64,000 nucleotides of DNA from NCBI GenBank assembly GCA_947503555.1, contig CANNEE010000012.1, positions 1 to 64,000 of the forward strand. The letters run 5' to 3'. This DNA comes from an uncultured Shewanella sp. GTDB taxonomy: Bacteria > Pseudomonadota > Gammaproteobacteria > Enterobacterales > Shewanellaceae. The notes under the pieces are model-generated. The model saw nothing but the letters and a program-made list of their open reading frames with translations, was not told where the DNA came from and ran no database searches. The position numbers and the translations under genes are program-made. The stretch's first letter is position 1, and every line of letters starts with the position of its first letter. This document shows positions 1-6,845 of the stretch, in pieces.

Positions 1-105
1 AAGTAAGTAATTTCGAATAACTTAACACCTGTGAGTGTCCACACAGATTTGCTTGTCATCTTGTTAAAGAGCATCCTGACAACCAGTTGGTTCATCAGGT
101 CAGGG
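1..105 (-). other. Leader of a leftward rRNA operon (16S gene off the window)
   Basis: Read on the minus strand, this stretch runs from just downstream of an rRNA-type promoter through a boxA element into sequence resembling the enterobacterial 16S leader (the CTGTGTGG and CACTCACAG segments). The mature 16S gene must begin to the left of position 1. The transcription start near 105 is inferred from the P2 -10 box. No mature RNA sequence is present in the window. Confidence 0.8.
61..73 (-). promoter_or_regulatory. rrn boxA antitermination element
   Basis: The minus strand reads TGCTCTTTAACAA, identical to the E. coli rrn boxA consensus. In the RNA this sequence binds NusB/NusE (S10) and makes RNA polymerase resistant to Rho. 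Its place shortly after the rRNA promoter and before the 16S gene is as expected. Confidence 0.92.
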
Positions 106-111
106 CTGCGT

Positions 112-139
112 ATTCTACGCATTCCCTTTTCGGCGTCAA
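112..139 (-). promoter_or_regulatory. rRNA promoter P2
   Basis: On the minus strand the -35 box is TTGACG (134-139) and the -10 box TAGAAT (112-117), with a 16-bp spacer. A GC-rich discriminator follows, as expected for a growth-rate and ppGpp controlled rRNA promoter. The bases just upstream (141-180) are A/T-tract rich and could act as an UP element for the alpha C-terminal domain. Confidence 0.82.
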
Positions 140-293
140 GTGCTTTTTTTAAGTTTTTTCAAAATCGTTAAAAGCGACAATGAAAAGCTTTAGCACTTAG
201 TGAACAGATGCAAGTCAAACTTGCTTCAAATCACCGCCCTGACTCGGTTTGCATTAACTTATGAAAGCCGCCTCACCGTGTCAGTGGATGCGC

Positions 294-321
294 ATTATAG
301 GGAAGTTTTTAAAGGGCGCAA
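294..321 (-). promoter_or_regulatory. rRNA promoter P1
   Basis: On the minus strand the -35 box is TTGCGC (316-321) and the -10 box is a perfect TATAAT (294-299), again with a 16-bp spacer and a GC-containing discriminator (GCGC). It lies 182 bp upstream of the second promoter, so the operon appears to have tandem promoters like enteric rrn P1/P2. Confidence 0.75.
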
Positions 322-385
322 GAGCTTTTTTACGATATTTTGGCATTTTCTCAATATACCCGTTTTACCACAAAGTTCTCACCCA

Positions 386-406
386 TTACCCACAGACTTA
401 TCCACA
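386..406 (+). promoter_or_regulatory. Two DnaA-box-like sites upstream of rrn P1
   Basis: TTATCCACA at 398-406 is a perfect DnaA box and TTACCCACA at 386-394 differs from it by one base. They are direct repeats 12 bp apart, 65-112 bp upstream of the P1 -35 box. DnaA binding is inferred from sequence only. No dnaA, dnaN or AT-rich unwinding region is seen, so this is not called an origin. Confidence 0.5.
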
Positions 407-448
407 AACTAGCTTATTGTGTACACTTATATAGCTAGATTAAGGCAG

Positions 449-1174
449 CTACTTGAGTTTATAGATCACCTGCACACTGTCTCTAAAGCTGACTTCACCA
501 TTTTGATAGCTTTCTGCCACATCATATTGTGCAGCGCTATTCATCTTCATCATTAAAGGCATTGGCGAGGTGTTCTGTAAATACTTAATTTGCCAGACTC
601 CGTCTAATTTAGTGTCAAAGCCTTTTGCAAGAGACTCAGCTTTCGCCTTAGCATCTTCTATTGCAGCCATCCTTGCCTGCTCTCTTAACAGAGCCTCTTG
701 GCTCGACTTAAGCTCTATCCCCTCTATTTGAATATCCGCTTTCATTACCGAGGTATCTAATACCTTAGCGATATTTGGCAAGTTAATTCCTTTAATATGA
801 ATCGTACGACTGGCTCTATATCCCACTAGCTCCCTTGCTTGATTACTCGGATACTTGTATTCAGCACGAATATTCAAATTCGCAGTATCCAGTTGCTCTT
901 TGCTAACACCGACAACTTGCAACCCTTTAACGACAGCCACCAATTTGTCATCTATCCAATCTTTAGCTGCCTTTGGAGTCTTCTTTATTGTACTAATGGT
1001 TGCTCTCACCTCAGCTTTATCAGGTGAAGCCGTCACACTTCCCTCTCCTTGAGTAATCACGTGGGCAAAGCTTAGCTCTTGAGCTGCTAGATTATTTGTC
1101 ATTGCAACAAAAGACACAGGCAAACAGAAAATAGCGATTTTAAGATAGGTAGCAGCTTTATTGAGTCTCTTCAT
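449..1174 (-). CDS. SIMPL-domain (DUF541, YggE-like) periplasmic protein
   Basis: A 241-residue protein with a hydrophobic signal peptide (about residues 1-31, ending in NLAAQ) followed by one SIMPL/DUF541 domain. The domain opens with a VTQGEGSV-type strand and a SPDKAEV motif and ends in beta strands at the C-terminus. E. coli YggE, the best-known relative, lowers oxidative damage by an unclear mechanism, so the protein is probably periplasmic or membrane associated. It is the last leftward gene before the rRNA promoter region and stands alone. The ATG at 1174 is preceded by a weak GGAGTGA ribosome site. The family assignment is firm and the function only inferred. Confidence 0.85.
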   Translation of the reverse strand: MKRLNKAATYLKIAIFCLPVSFVAMTNNLAAQELSFAHVITQGEGSVTASPDKAEVRATISTIKKTPKAAKDWIDDKLVAVVKGLQVVGVSKEQLDTANLNIRAEYKYPSNQARELVGYRASRTIHIKGINLPNIAKVLDTSVMKADIQIEGIELKSSQEALLREQARMAAIEDAKAKAESLAKGFDTKLDGVWQIKYLQNTSPMPLMMKMNSAAQYDVAESYQNGEVSFRDSVQVIYKLK

Positions 1175-1263
1175 TTATCACTCCAATTATTGGTTCAATG
1201 AGTTTCTAATGAGCTAAACGGAGCAAAAAGCAAAAAGGGTTAAGCTTTTTCGATTTTCTTTTA

Positions 1264-1319
1264 CTAGGGTCTGTTGATCTCTGCTGCAAAAACAACCTTG
1301 AAAGATCAACGGCCCCTAG
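1264..1319. mobile_element. Short MITE (internally deleted form)
   Basis: The ends form an inverted repeat: CTAGGGTCTGTTGATCT at 1264-1280 and AGATCAACGGCCCCTAG at 1303-1319. The right 38 bp is the reverse complement of the left end of the larger element at 5929-6196, including the segment GCAAAAACAACCTTGAAAG. The ends are bordered by TA, as in transposons that duplicate a TA target. There is no coding capacity. The element overlaps the 3' end of the tetR-type gene and supplies its stop codon. Confidence 0.75.
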
Positions 1320-1924
1320 CTTTGATACTGCTTTAAAAACATTTCAACAGCAGAGGTGACAACTTTATTAGCTTCTTCCGACTCGAGCGGTTCCTGATGG
1401 GCAAATAGCTGGGGCCAAAATGCAAAGGCTTTTATAAGACCTAAAAATTGAATCGACGCCATCTCGCTATCTAACGCTTTAAGCTGACCGTCATCCATGG
1501 CTGCTTGCAACCACTTCTGTAATCCACCTTCAGTCTCTTTGAGTCTGATAATGGATTGCTGAACCAATTCAAAGGAGTGAAAACACTCAGCCATGACCAT
1601 ACGTACTTTATTCATGTATTCGATACTAGAGAGTAGGGCTAGCTCTTGATTAGCAATAGTTGTTAATTGCTGTGCTAATGGCATATCTTGGCGATATGGA
1701 AACTCGGTGGCACTCATAGCCGTTTGAAAGATCTGCGCCGTTATCTCTTCAAATAGTGACTCTTTACTCGGAAAGTGATTATAGACAGTACGCTTAGATA
1801 CCTGAGCTCGAGCCGCCACTTTATCCATGCTGGTTCCTTGAAAGCCCGCGCTTTGAAACTCATCAATTGCGGCTTGAATTATCGCGAGTCTCTTGCGTTC
1901 ACTTAAGGTCATCTTCTCAGACAT
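1316..1924 (-). CDS. TetR/AcrR-family transcriptional regulator
   Basis: A 202-residue repressor-type protein. The N-terminal helix-turn-helix (residues about 10-57) has the family pattern: ERKRLAIIQAAIDEF, then a FQGTSMDKVAARAQVSKRTVYNHFPSKESLF-like run read here in separate pieces (GTSMDKVA, VSKRTVYNHF). The remainder is the variable helical ligand-binding domain. I chose the ATG at 1924; a TTG 12 bp upstream would add four residues, but its GGA sits directly against the codon. The gene is divergent from the metallo-hydrolase at 2057, with a long palindrome between them, so it probably controls that gene and itself. Its TAG stop lies inside the terminal repeat of the adjacent MITE. The ligand is unknown. 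Confidence 0.88.
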   Translation of the reverse strand: MSEKMTLSERKRLAIIQAAIDEFQSAGFQGTSMDKVAARAQVSKRTVYNHFPSKESLFEEITAQIFQTAMSATEFPYRQDMPLAQQLTTIANQELALLSSIEYMNKVRMVMAECFHSFELVQQSIIRLKETEGGLQKWLQAAMDDGQLKALDSEMASIQFLGLIKAFAFWPQLFAHQEPLESEEANKVVTSAVEMFLKQYQS

Positions 1925-1969
1925 ACTTTTTCTCAATCCTATTTTTGACTCGACAATTCTACACTGAGC

Positions 1970-2019
1970 AGTTTACTTTTCAATTTATTTAAGTAAACTA
2001 CCCAGTGTAGTTTACTTAA
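1970..2019. promoter_or_regulatory. Palindromic operator for the TetR-type regulator
   Basis: A perfect inverted repeat with 12-bp arms, TTAAGTAAACTA (1989-2000) and TAGTTTACTTAA (2008-2019), is separated by 7 bp. A third copy of the half-site, AGTTTACTT, is at 1970-1978. It occupies the 132-bp divergent interval between the TetR gene and the hydrolase gene, where autoregulatory TetR operators normally lie. Binding is inferred. Confidence 0.7.
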
Positions 2020-2056
2020 GGATAAGCTAAGATTTAGAGAAGAAGGAGGAACACCA

Positions 2057-3268
2057 GTGTTGAAACGCTTATTGATAGGCCTGCTTTCCTTGCCGCTCAT
2101 TTCCGTCAGTTTAGGAGTCATATTTGTGAATAACAGTCACGCAGAAACCTCACTTCAAGATGATGCTGGATTGCCCCAGGTTCGATATGAAAATGGCAAA
2201 TACCGAAATATCGACGCTAGCGTAGTACAAGATATGAGTAATATAGGCAGCATACTCTGGCGCTACATCACTGAGAAACGTGTAGATCCCACACCAACCA
2301 CTCAAGTTCCTGTACATCAACTAGATGAAAATGCGCTGGCTTCTCAAGCACACACAAGCCTTTTTAGACTCGGGCACTCCAGTATTTTGCTTAACTTTTC
2401 TGGCGAGATTTGGTTGACCGACCCTGTATTTTCTGAGCGCACTTCGCCAGTACAATGGGTAGGACCTAAACGCTTTCACCCGGCTCCCATCGAACTGGAG
2501 CAGTTTTCTAATATTGCTGGCGTAGTGATCTCTCATAACCACTATGACCACTTAGATAAAGCGAGCATTCAAGCGCTACATCATAAGGTGTCACATTTTC
2601 TAGTTCCATTAGGTGTAGGCGAAACACTGATCGATTGGGGCGTACCTAAAAGCAAGATACAGGAGCTAACATGGTGGCAAACTGTGACTGTAGGTAAGCT
2701 TACTATCACAGCAACACCAACCCAGCACTTCTCTGGCAGAGGGTTATTTGACAGCGATAAATCGCTTTGGGCGTCATGGGTATTTCAAACTCCTGAGACA
2801 CGGATCTTCTTTAGCGGCGATTCAGGCTACTTCGATGGCTTTAAGCAAATAGGTGACAAGTTTGGCCCTTTCGATATCACCCTTATGGAAACTGGAGCCT
2901 ATGATAAAGATTGGCCAGATATTCATATGCATCCGGCACAAAGTTTACAAGCACATATGGACCTTCGAGGCAAAGTCTTGATACCTATTCATAACAGCAC
3001 TTTTGATTTGGCCATGCACCCTTGGTATCACCCGCTAGAGGAGTTAACCCAACTCGCTCAAGCCAAACAGCAACAAGTTCTCACCCCAATTATTGGGCAG
3101 GCAGTGAATATTCAAGCTAACGCTCAGATAGCTAATCTTAACAGCTATCATTATTGGTGGCGTCATATGGTGCCGTCCCTTAACGGCAATGTTCAGCGCT
3201 CTATTGCACAAACAGAGAGCGAAGCTGAGTTAAGCGCCACACCGCCCACTCTTGCAACAACAGAGTAA
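2057..3268 (+). CDS. Metallo-beta-lactamase-fold hydrolase (NAPE-PLD/UlaG-like)
   Basis: A 403-residue protein with an N-terminal hydrophobic segment (residues 4-23) that is a signal peptide or membrane anchor. The metal-binding signature HNHYDHLD is at residues 160-167, with further ligands in TPTQHFSGRG (His near 223), FSGDSGYF (Asp near 256) and the PIHNSTF histidine. The order and spacing match the MBL-fold group containing N-acyl-phosphatidylethanolamine phospholipase D and L-ascorbate-6-phosphate lactonase, so a dinuclear zinc centre is likely; the substrate is not known. Translation starts at GTG (2057), which has a strong AGGAGG 7 nt upstream. It is divergent from the TetR gene and probably repressed by it. 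The C-terminal 40 residues are low complexity. Confidence 0.88.
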   Translation: MLKRLLIGLLSLPLISVSLGVIFVNNSHAETSLQDDAGLPQVRYENGKYRNIDASVVQDMSNIGSILWRYITEKRVDPTPTTQVPVHQLDENALASQAHTSLFRLGHSSILLNFSGEIWLTDPVFSERTSPVQWVGPKRFHPAPIELEQFSNIAGVVISHNHYDHLDKASIQALHHKVSHFLVPLGVGETLIDWGVPKSKIQELTWWQTVTVGKLTITATPTQHFSGRGLFDSDKSLWASWVFQTPETRIFFSGDSGYFDGFKQIGDKFGPFDITLMETGAYDKDWPDIHMHPAQSLQAHMDLRGKVLIPIHNSTFDLAMHPWYHPLEELTQLAQAKQQQVLTPIIGQAVNIQANAQIANLNSYHYWWRHMVPSLNGNVQRSIAQTESEAELSATPPTLATTE

Positions 3269-3535
3269 GTCGAAAACAAGGAGTTCAGCCTGCTGTTCTC
3301 CTCCTTCGTTTTCCTCAATCGAGCGCCCCCTATTTAGCAAGCCAACTTCACTTCTCATTAACTCACCTCAGCTTGGGATAAGCAGGATGCGGCACTTATT
3401 ATCCCGAGCTGAAATTAACTAAAGTTTTACTCCACAAGATACCTCATTAGCTTATACTCAATAGGTAGTCTGTGTGACTTATATATGTTGCAATACAGGC
3501 TTAGCTTCTATCTCTTATATCAAGGATATGATGTT

Positions 3536-4489
3536 ATGCGGCACCACAGGAAGGTATTCTCATCCCTCTTAGTCCTATTAAGGCAAGTGAATGTAATCAT
3601 TCGCGCTCTTTCGTCTGGCTTTCAGCCCAATCTGAAATGCATTCACCTGGCTTTTATACTCCTGCTGGTGCCAACAAGTACCTTGGCTTATCAGTGCGAA
3701 CTCACCATGGGTTACCGCACCAGCGAAAGAAAACCTTTCATTCATCAAGCTCCCGATAATTCAGGCTTCTATTTTGACTTATATCAGAGGGCCGCAAAGC
3801 GAATTGGTTGCAAATTAAATGTACTTCGCGCTCCTAAGAAGCGTATTTTACGTGAACTCGCCTTTGGCCGAGTCGACTTTTATCCAGGCTTAAGTTTCTC
3901 TGTGCCGCGAAGTGAATTTACCTATTTTATTCCCAATGGCTTAAGCACTCGCTTTATAGGCTTAAGTCGTCCAGAACTAAATGAAATCACAGATATGAAT
4001 CAAATCGCTAAACTTGGACTCATTATGCTGGTTGCCCCAGGAAGCGATACCCTAGATGGTCTACCCAAAAACCTAAACACGCGGCAGCCACCCGAGCTCG
4101 ATGTAAAAGATGCCATTAGTTTACTAGAAGAAAAGAAGGGTGATTTTTACGCCTATGAAGAGTCGACTCTCAATTATTATCTAACACGCATGCCAGCAAA
4201 AAAACTCAAGTTGCACATCAACTGTTGTGAAGAGATCCAACCTATGTTGCTAGGCTTTTCAAAAAAGAGCCCTCACATCTCATTTAGTCCTAACCCTGAA
4301 TTTGATCCCACGAAACCTGAGAGCTTATCCAACAGACGGCTAGTGCTAAAACCGCACTCCAAAGCGGCACAATTTGCTACGGCATTAAAACAGATGAAAA
4401 AAGCTGGCATAACCCAAAGGTTGCACCAGCTTTATTTTGACTTTCCTAAAATAGAAGGTGAGCCCAAACCTGAACTCGCAAGTTATTAG
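3536..4489 (+). CDS. Periplasmic solute-binding protein, SBP family 3-like
   Basis: A 317-residue protein with an internal-looking signal peptide: the hydrophobic run IHLAFILLLVPTSTLA precedes the mature start YQCELTMGY. The mature part has the pattern of the extracellular solute-binding domain used for amino acids and similar compounds (TSERKPFI, FYFDLYQRAAKRIGC, LRELAFGRVDFYPG). Shewanella has many such stand-alone proteins, some acting as sensors. I chose ATG 3536, which has AAGGA 9 nt upstream; an ATG at 3485 would add 17 residues but has no clear ribosome site. No permease or ATPase gene is adjacent, so a transport role is unproven. Confidence 0.75.
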   Translation: MRHHRKVFSSLLVLLRQVNVIIRALSSGFQPNLKCIHLAFILLLVPTSTLAYQCELTMGYRTSERKPFIHQAPDNSGFYFDLYQRAAKRIGCKLNVLRAPKKRILRELAFGRVDFYPGLSFSVPRSEFTYFIPNGLSTRFIGLSRPELNEITDMNQIAKLGLIMLVAPGSDTLDGLPKNLNTRQPPELDVKDAISLLEEKKGDFYAYEESTLNYYLTRMPAKKLKLHINCCEEIQPMLLGFSKKSPHISFSPNPEFDPTKPESLSNRRLVLKPHSKAAQFATALKQMKKAGITQRLHQLYFDFPKIEGEPKPELASY

Positions 4490-4507
4490 TCGTTAATTTA
4501 AAGTGGA

Positions 4508-5860
4508 TTAATTACCCGCCACTTTCATATCATCAAGTAAAATAGCACCCGTACGTATTGAAGAACGTAAATCCCTGTCACTAGCCACGGCCTGAATACC
4601 CATAAACATATCTTTCAGGTTACCCGCTATGGTGATCTCCTCGACAGGATAGAGAATCTCGCCATTTTCTACATAAAAACCAGCAGCACCTCGAGAATAA
4701 TCACCATTGACCATATTGACGCCTTGGCCCATCACCTCGGTCACAATTAATCCTTTATCCAAAGACTTCACTAATTGATCAAAGGTTTGTCCTGAGTGAC
4801 TTAAGGTCCAGTTATAGATGCCACCAGCATGCCCCGTATTCTTCAACCCTAATTTACGAGCCGAGTAGCTAGTTAATAGATAGGTCGCCAATACCCCATC
4901 TTTGATAATGTCTCTATTTTGTGTTGCCACACCTTCGCTGTCATAGGGAGCGCTCGCTAGCGCGCCTAGCAGGTGAGGCTCTTCTTTAATAGAGAACCAG
5001 TCGGGAAAGAGTTGGGTATTGATAGCATCGAGTAAGAAGCTAGACTTTCTATATAAGCTAGTACCACTAATACCACTAACAAGATGACCCATTAAACCTG
5101 TGGCGACTTCAGGTGCAAACAACACTGGCAGATGTTGAGTATTGATTTTACGGGCGCCTAATCGACTAATAGTCTTTTCTGCGGCTTTAGCCCCCACTAT
5201 TTGTGGCGATAACATATCTTCAAAACGGCGAGCTATAGTGTAATCATAATCTCGCTGCATATTGCCATCACTCTCGCCTATCACTACACAGCTAAGACTA
5301 TAACGAGAGCTGCAATAGCCATTTAAAAAGCCATGACTATTACCGTAAACTTTCAATCCAGTATGAGCATTGGCACTCGCCCCATCTGAATTTTTAATGC
5401 GAGGGTCTGCGTCCATCGCCGTCGCTTCAGATTGAGCCGCAAGTTCAGCTAACACCTCTGGAGTTATCGATTCAGGATAATAGAGCTGAAGATCTTGCAC
5501 CTCTTTTGCCATCAAATCGGCATCGGCTAAACCCGCAGCGGGATCGCTAGAGGTATATTTAGCAATATCATCGGCTGCCTTAACCGCTCTTTTAATCGCT
5601 TCCGGACTAAGATCCGACGTTGAAGAGCTACCCTTACAACCATCTCGATATAAGGTGATACCTAGGGCACCATCTTTATTAAACTCAACAGTCTCAACTT
5701 CTTGCAATCGAGTGGAAACCGATAATCCCTGCTGTTTACTCATGGCCACTTCGGCAGCACAGGTTCCTAATTCATCGGCATACTCTAATGCCATAGCCAC
5801 GGCATTTTTTAATTGGTCTAGCTCAAGATCTATCTTGTTAAAAGACACTGTTCTACTCAT
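4508..5860 (-). CDS. pmbA: Metalloprotease subunit PmbA (TldE)
   Basis: A 450-residue protein, the same length as E. coli PmbA. It contains typical PmbA segments such as VAMALEYADELG, the GGIYNWTLS stretch and a C-terminal GIQAVASDRDL. As expected for this subunit it lacks the HExxxH zinc motif, which the partner TldD (20397-21845) carries. In E. coli the TldD/PmbA heterodimer trims the microcin B17 leader and degrades CcdA. It lies divergent from darP across a MITE-containing gap; pmbA next to yjgA/darP is the usual arrangement in gammaproteobacteria. Confidence 0.95.
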   Translation of the reverse strand: MSRTVSFNKIDLELDQLKNAVAMALEYADELGTCAAEVAMSKQQGLSVSTRLQEVETVEFNKDGALGITLYRDGCKGSSSTSDLSPEAIKRAVKAADDIAKYTSSDPAAGLADADLMAKEVQDLQLYYPESITPEVLAELAAQSEATAMDADPRIKNSDGASANAHTGLKVYGNSHGFLNGYCSSRYSLSCVVIGESDGNMQRDYDYTIARRFEDMLSPQIVGAKAAEKTISRLGARKINTQHLPVLFAPEVATGLMGHLVSGISGTSLYRKSSFLLDAINTQLFPDWFSIKEEPHLLGALASAPYDSEGVATQNRDIIKDGVLATYLLTSYSARKLGLKNTGHAGGIYNWTLSHSGQTFDQLVKSLDKGLIVTEVMGQGVNMVNGDYSRGAAGFYVENGEILYPVEEITIAGNLKDMFMGIQAVASDRDLRSSIRTGAILLDDMKVAGN

Positions 5861-5928
5861 AGTTTTTCAATAATACCTTAAGCATAACAAACCGATCGGC
5901 CAATCTCATCAAATAACTGTCCAAGACA

Positions 5929-6196
5929 TAGGGTCTGTTAATCTTTCAAGGTTGTTTTTGCAGCAGTTAACAACGTGCTTAAACAAGGCAGAGCTTGTGC
6001 TGTGTAGTGATTCTACATAAATAAGCGATAACGCTGTAGAAGTGCGCTGTAAACGCTGCCCTACGGGCGCGACTCAATGGCATTTTCTCATTGCCCCACA
6101 AGAATTGACTTAAATTGCTAAGCTTCACCTCGTTCGCCGCGATACGATGCCATTGACTGAGCGCAAAAACTAATTAGCAAAGATCAACAGACCCTA
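5929..6196. mobile_element. MITE, 268 bp, between pmbA and darP
   Basis: The terminal inverted repeats are TAGGGTCTGTTAATCTTT (5929-5946) and AAAGATCAACAGACCCTA (6179-6196), matching at 17 of 18 positions. The outermost TA on each side suggests a TA target duplication, as in IS630/Tc1-type transposition. The interior contains no open frame of note. A shorter relative lies at 1264-1319. The element fills most of the divergent pmbA/darP promoter region, ending 63 bp before the darP start. Confidence 0.78.
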
Positions 6197-6259
6197 GGCG
6201 TTGTTTTAGATAAAATGCTAGTATTGCGATGTTATAGAACTAAGATTTAAGAGATATTT

Positions 6260-6805
6260 ATGAATATTGTTGGCGACTCAGAACACTTTAAGCAACCCTA
6301 TGATCACGATGACGACTATATCAGCCGCGCCAATCTCAAGCGCGAAAGCGCAGAAATCCAAAAACTTGGAGAAAAGCTCGTAGCTTTAAGTAAAAGCCAA
6401 TTAGATAAAGTTGAGCTAGATGAGCAGCTTTACGACAATATTTTAAAGACCAAAACTATCAAGCCTAAAACCGAAGCCTATCGACGTCAGCTGCAATATA
6501 TAGGCAAGTTGATGCGTAATGTTGACTTAGATGCTATTGAAAAGTCCCTCGCCGTCGCATTGAATAGAAACAATCAAGAAAATGCCAAAGACATGATTGT
6601 GCAAAAGATGTGTGAGCGTCTACTCGAACAAGGCAATGACGAAGTACAAAAGGTAATCGAAGCCAACCCTCAACTTGAAAGGCAAAAGCTACGACAGCTG
6701 ATCCGTCAAGCCAACAAAGAGAAAGAGAAAGCGAAATCACCGGAAGCTGAGTCAAAATCAGCCAAAGAGCTCTTCAAATACCTAAGAGCCGAATTAAGCG
6801 AATAA
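6260..6805 (+). CDS. darP: Ribosome biogenesis factor DarP (YjgA, DUF615)
   Basis: A 181-residue, highly charged, all-helical protein. The central SKSQLDKVELDEQLYDNI region, the RRQLQYIGKLMR motif and the RQKLRQLIRQANKEK tail are characteristic of the YjgA/DUF615 family. In E. coli DarP binds late 50S precursors and helps maturation of the peptidyl transferase centre. It follows the MITE with only 63 bp left for a promoter, so that element may have altered its expression. The start ATG is preceded by TTAAGAGA. Confidence 0.93.
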   Translation: MNIVGDSEHFKQPYDHDDDYISRANLKRESAEIQKLGEKLVALSKSQLDKVELDEQLYDNILKTKTIKPKTEAYRRQLQYIGKLMRNVDLDAIEKSLAVALNRNNQENAKDMIVQKMCERLLEQGNDEVQKVIEANPQLERQKLRQLIRQANKEKEKAKSPEAESKSAKELFKYLRAELSE

Positions 6806-6845
6806 ACCTCTATTTAATTTAACTTGTTTCACAAGGAAGTTGCCG

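Noticed and set aside
386-406. A replication origin
   Set aside because: Only two DnaA-type boxes, no AT-rich unwinding element, and no dnaA, dnaN, gidA or mioC gene in the window.
200-412. Open frame of 70 codons upstream of the rRNA promoters
   Set aside because: It lies across the rRNA promoter region, has no family resemblance and no ribosome site.
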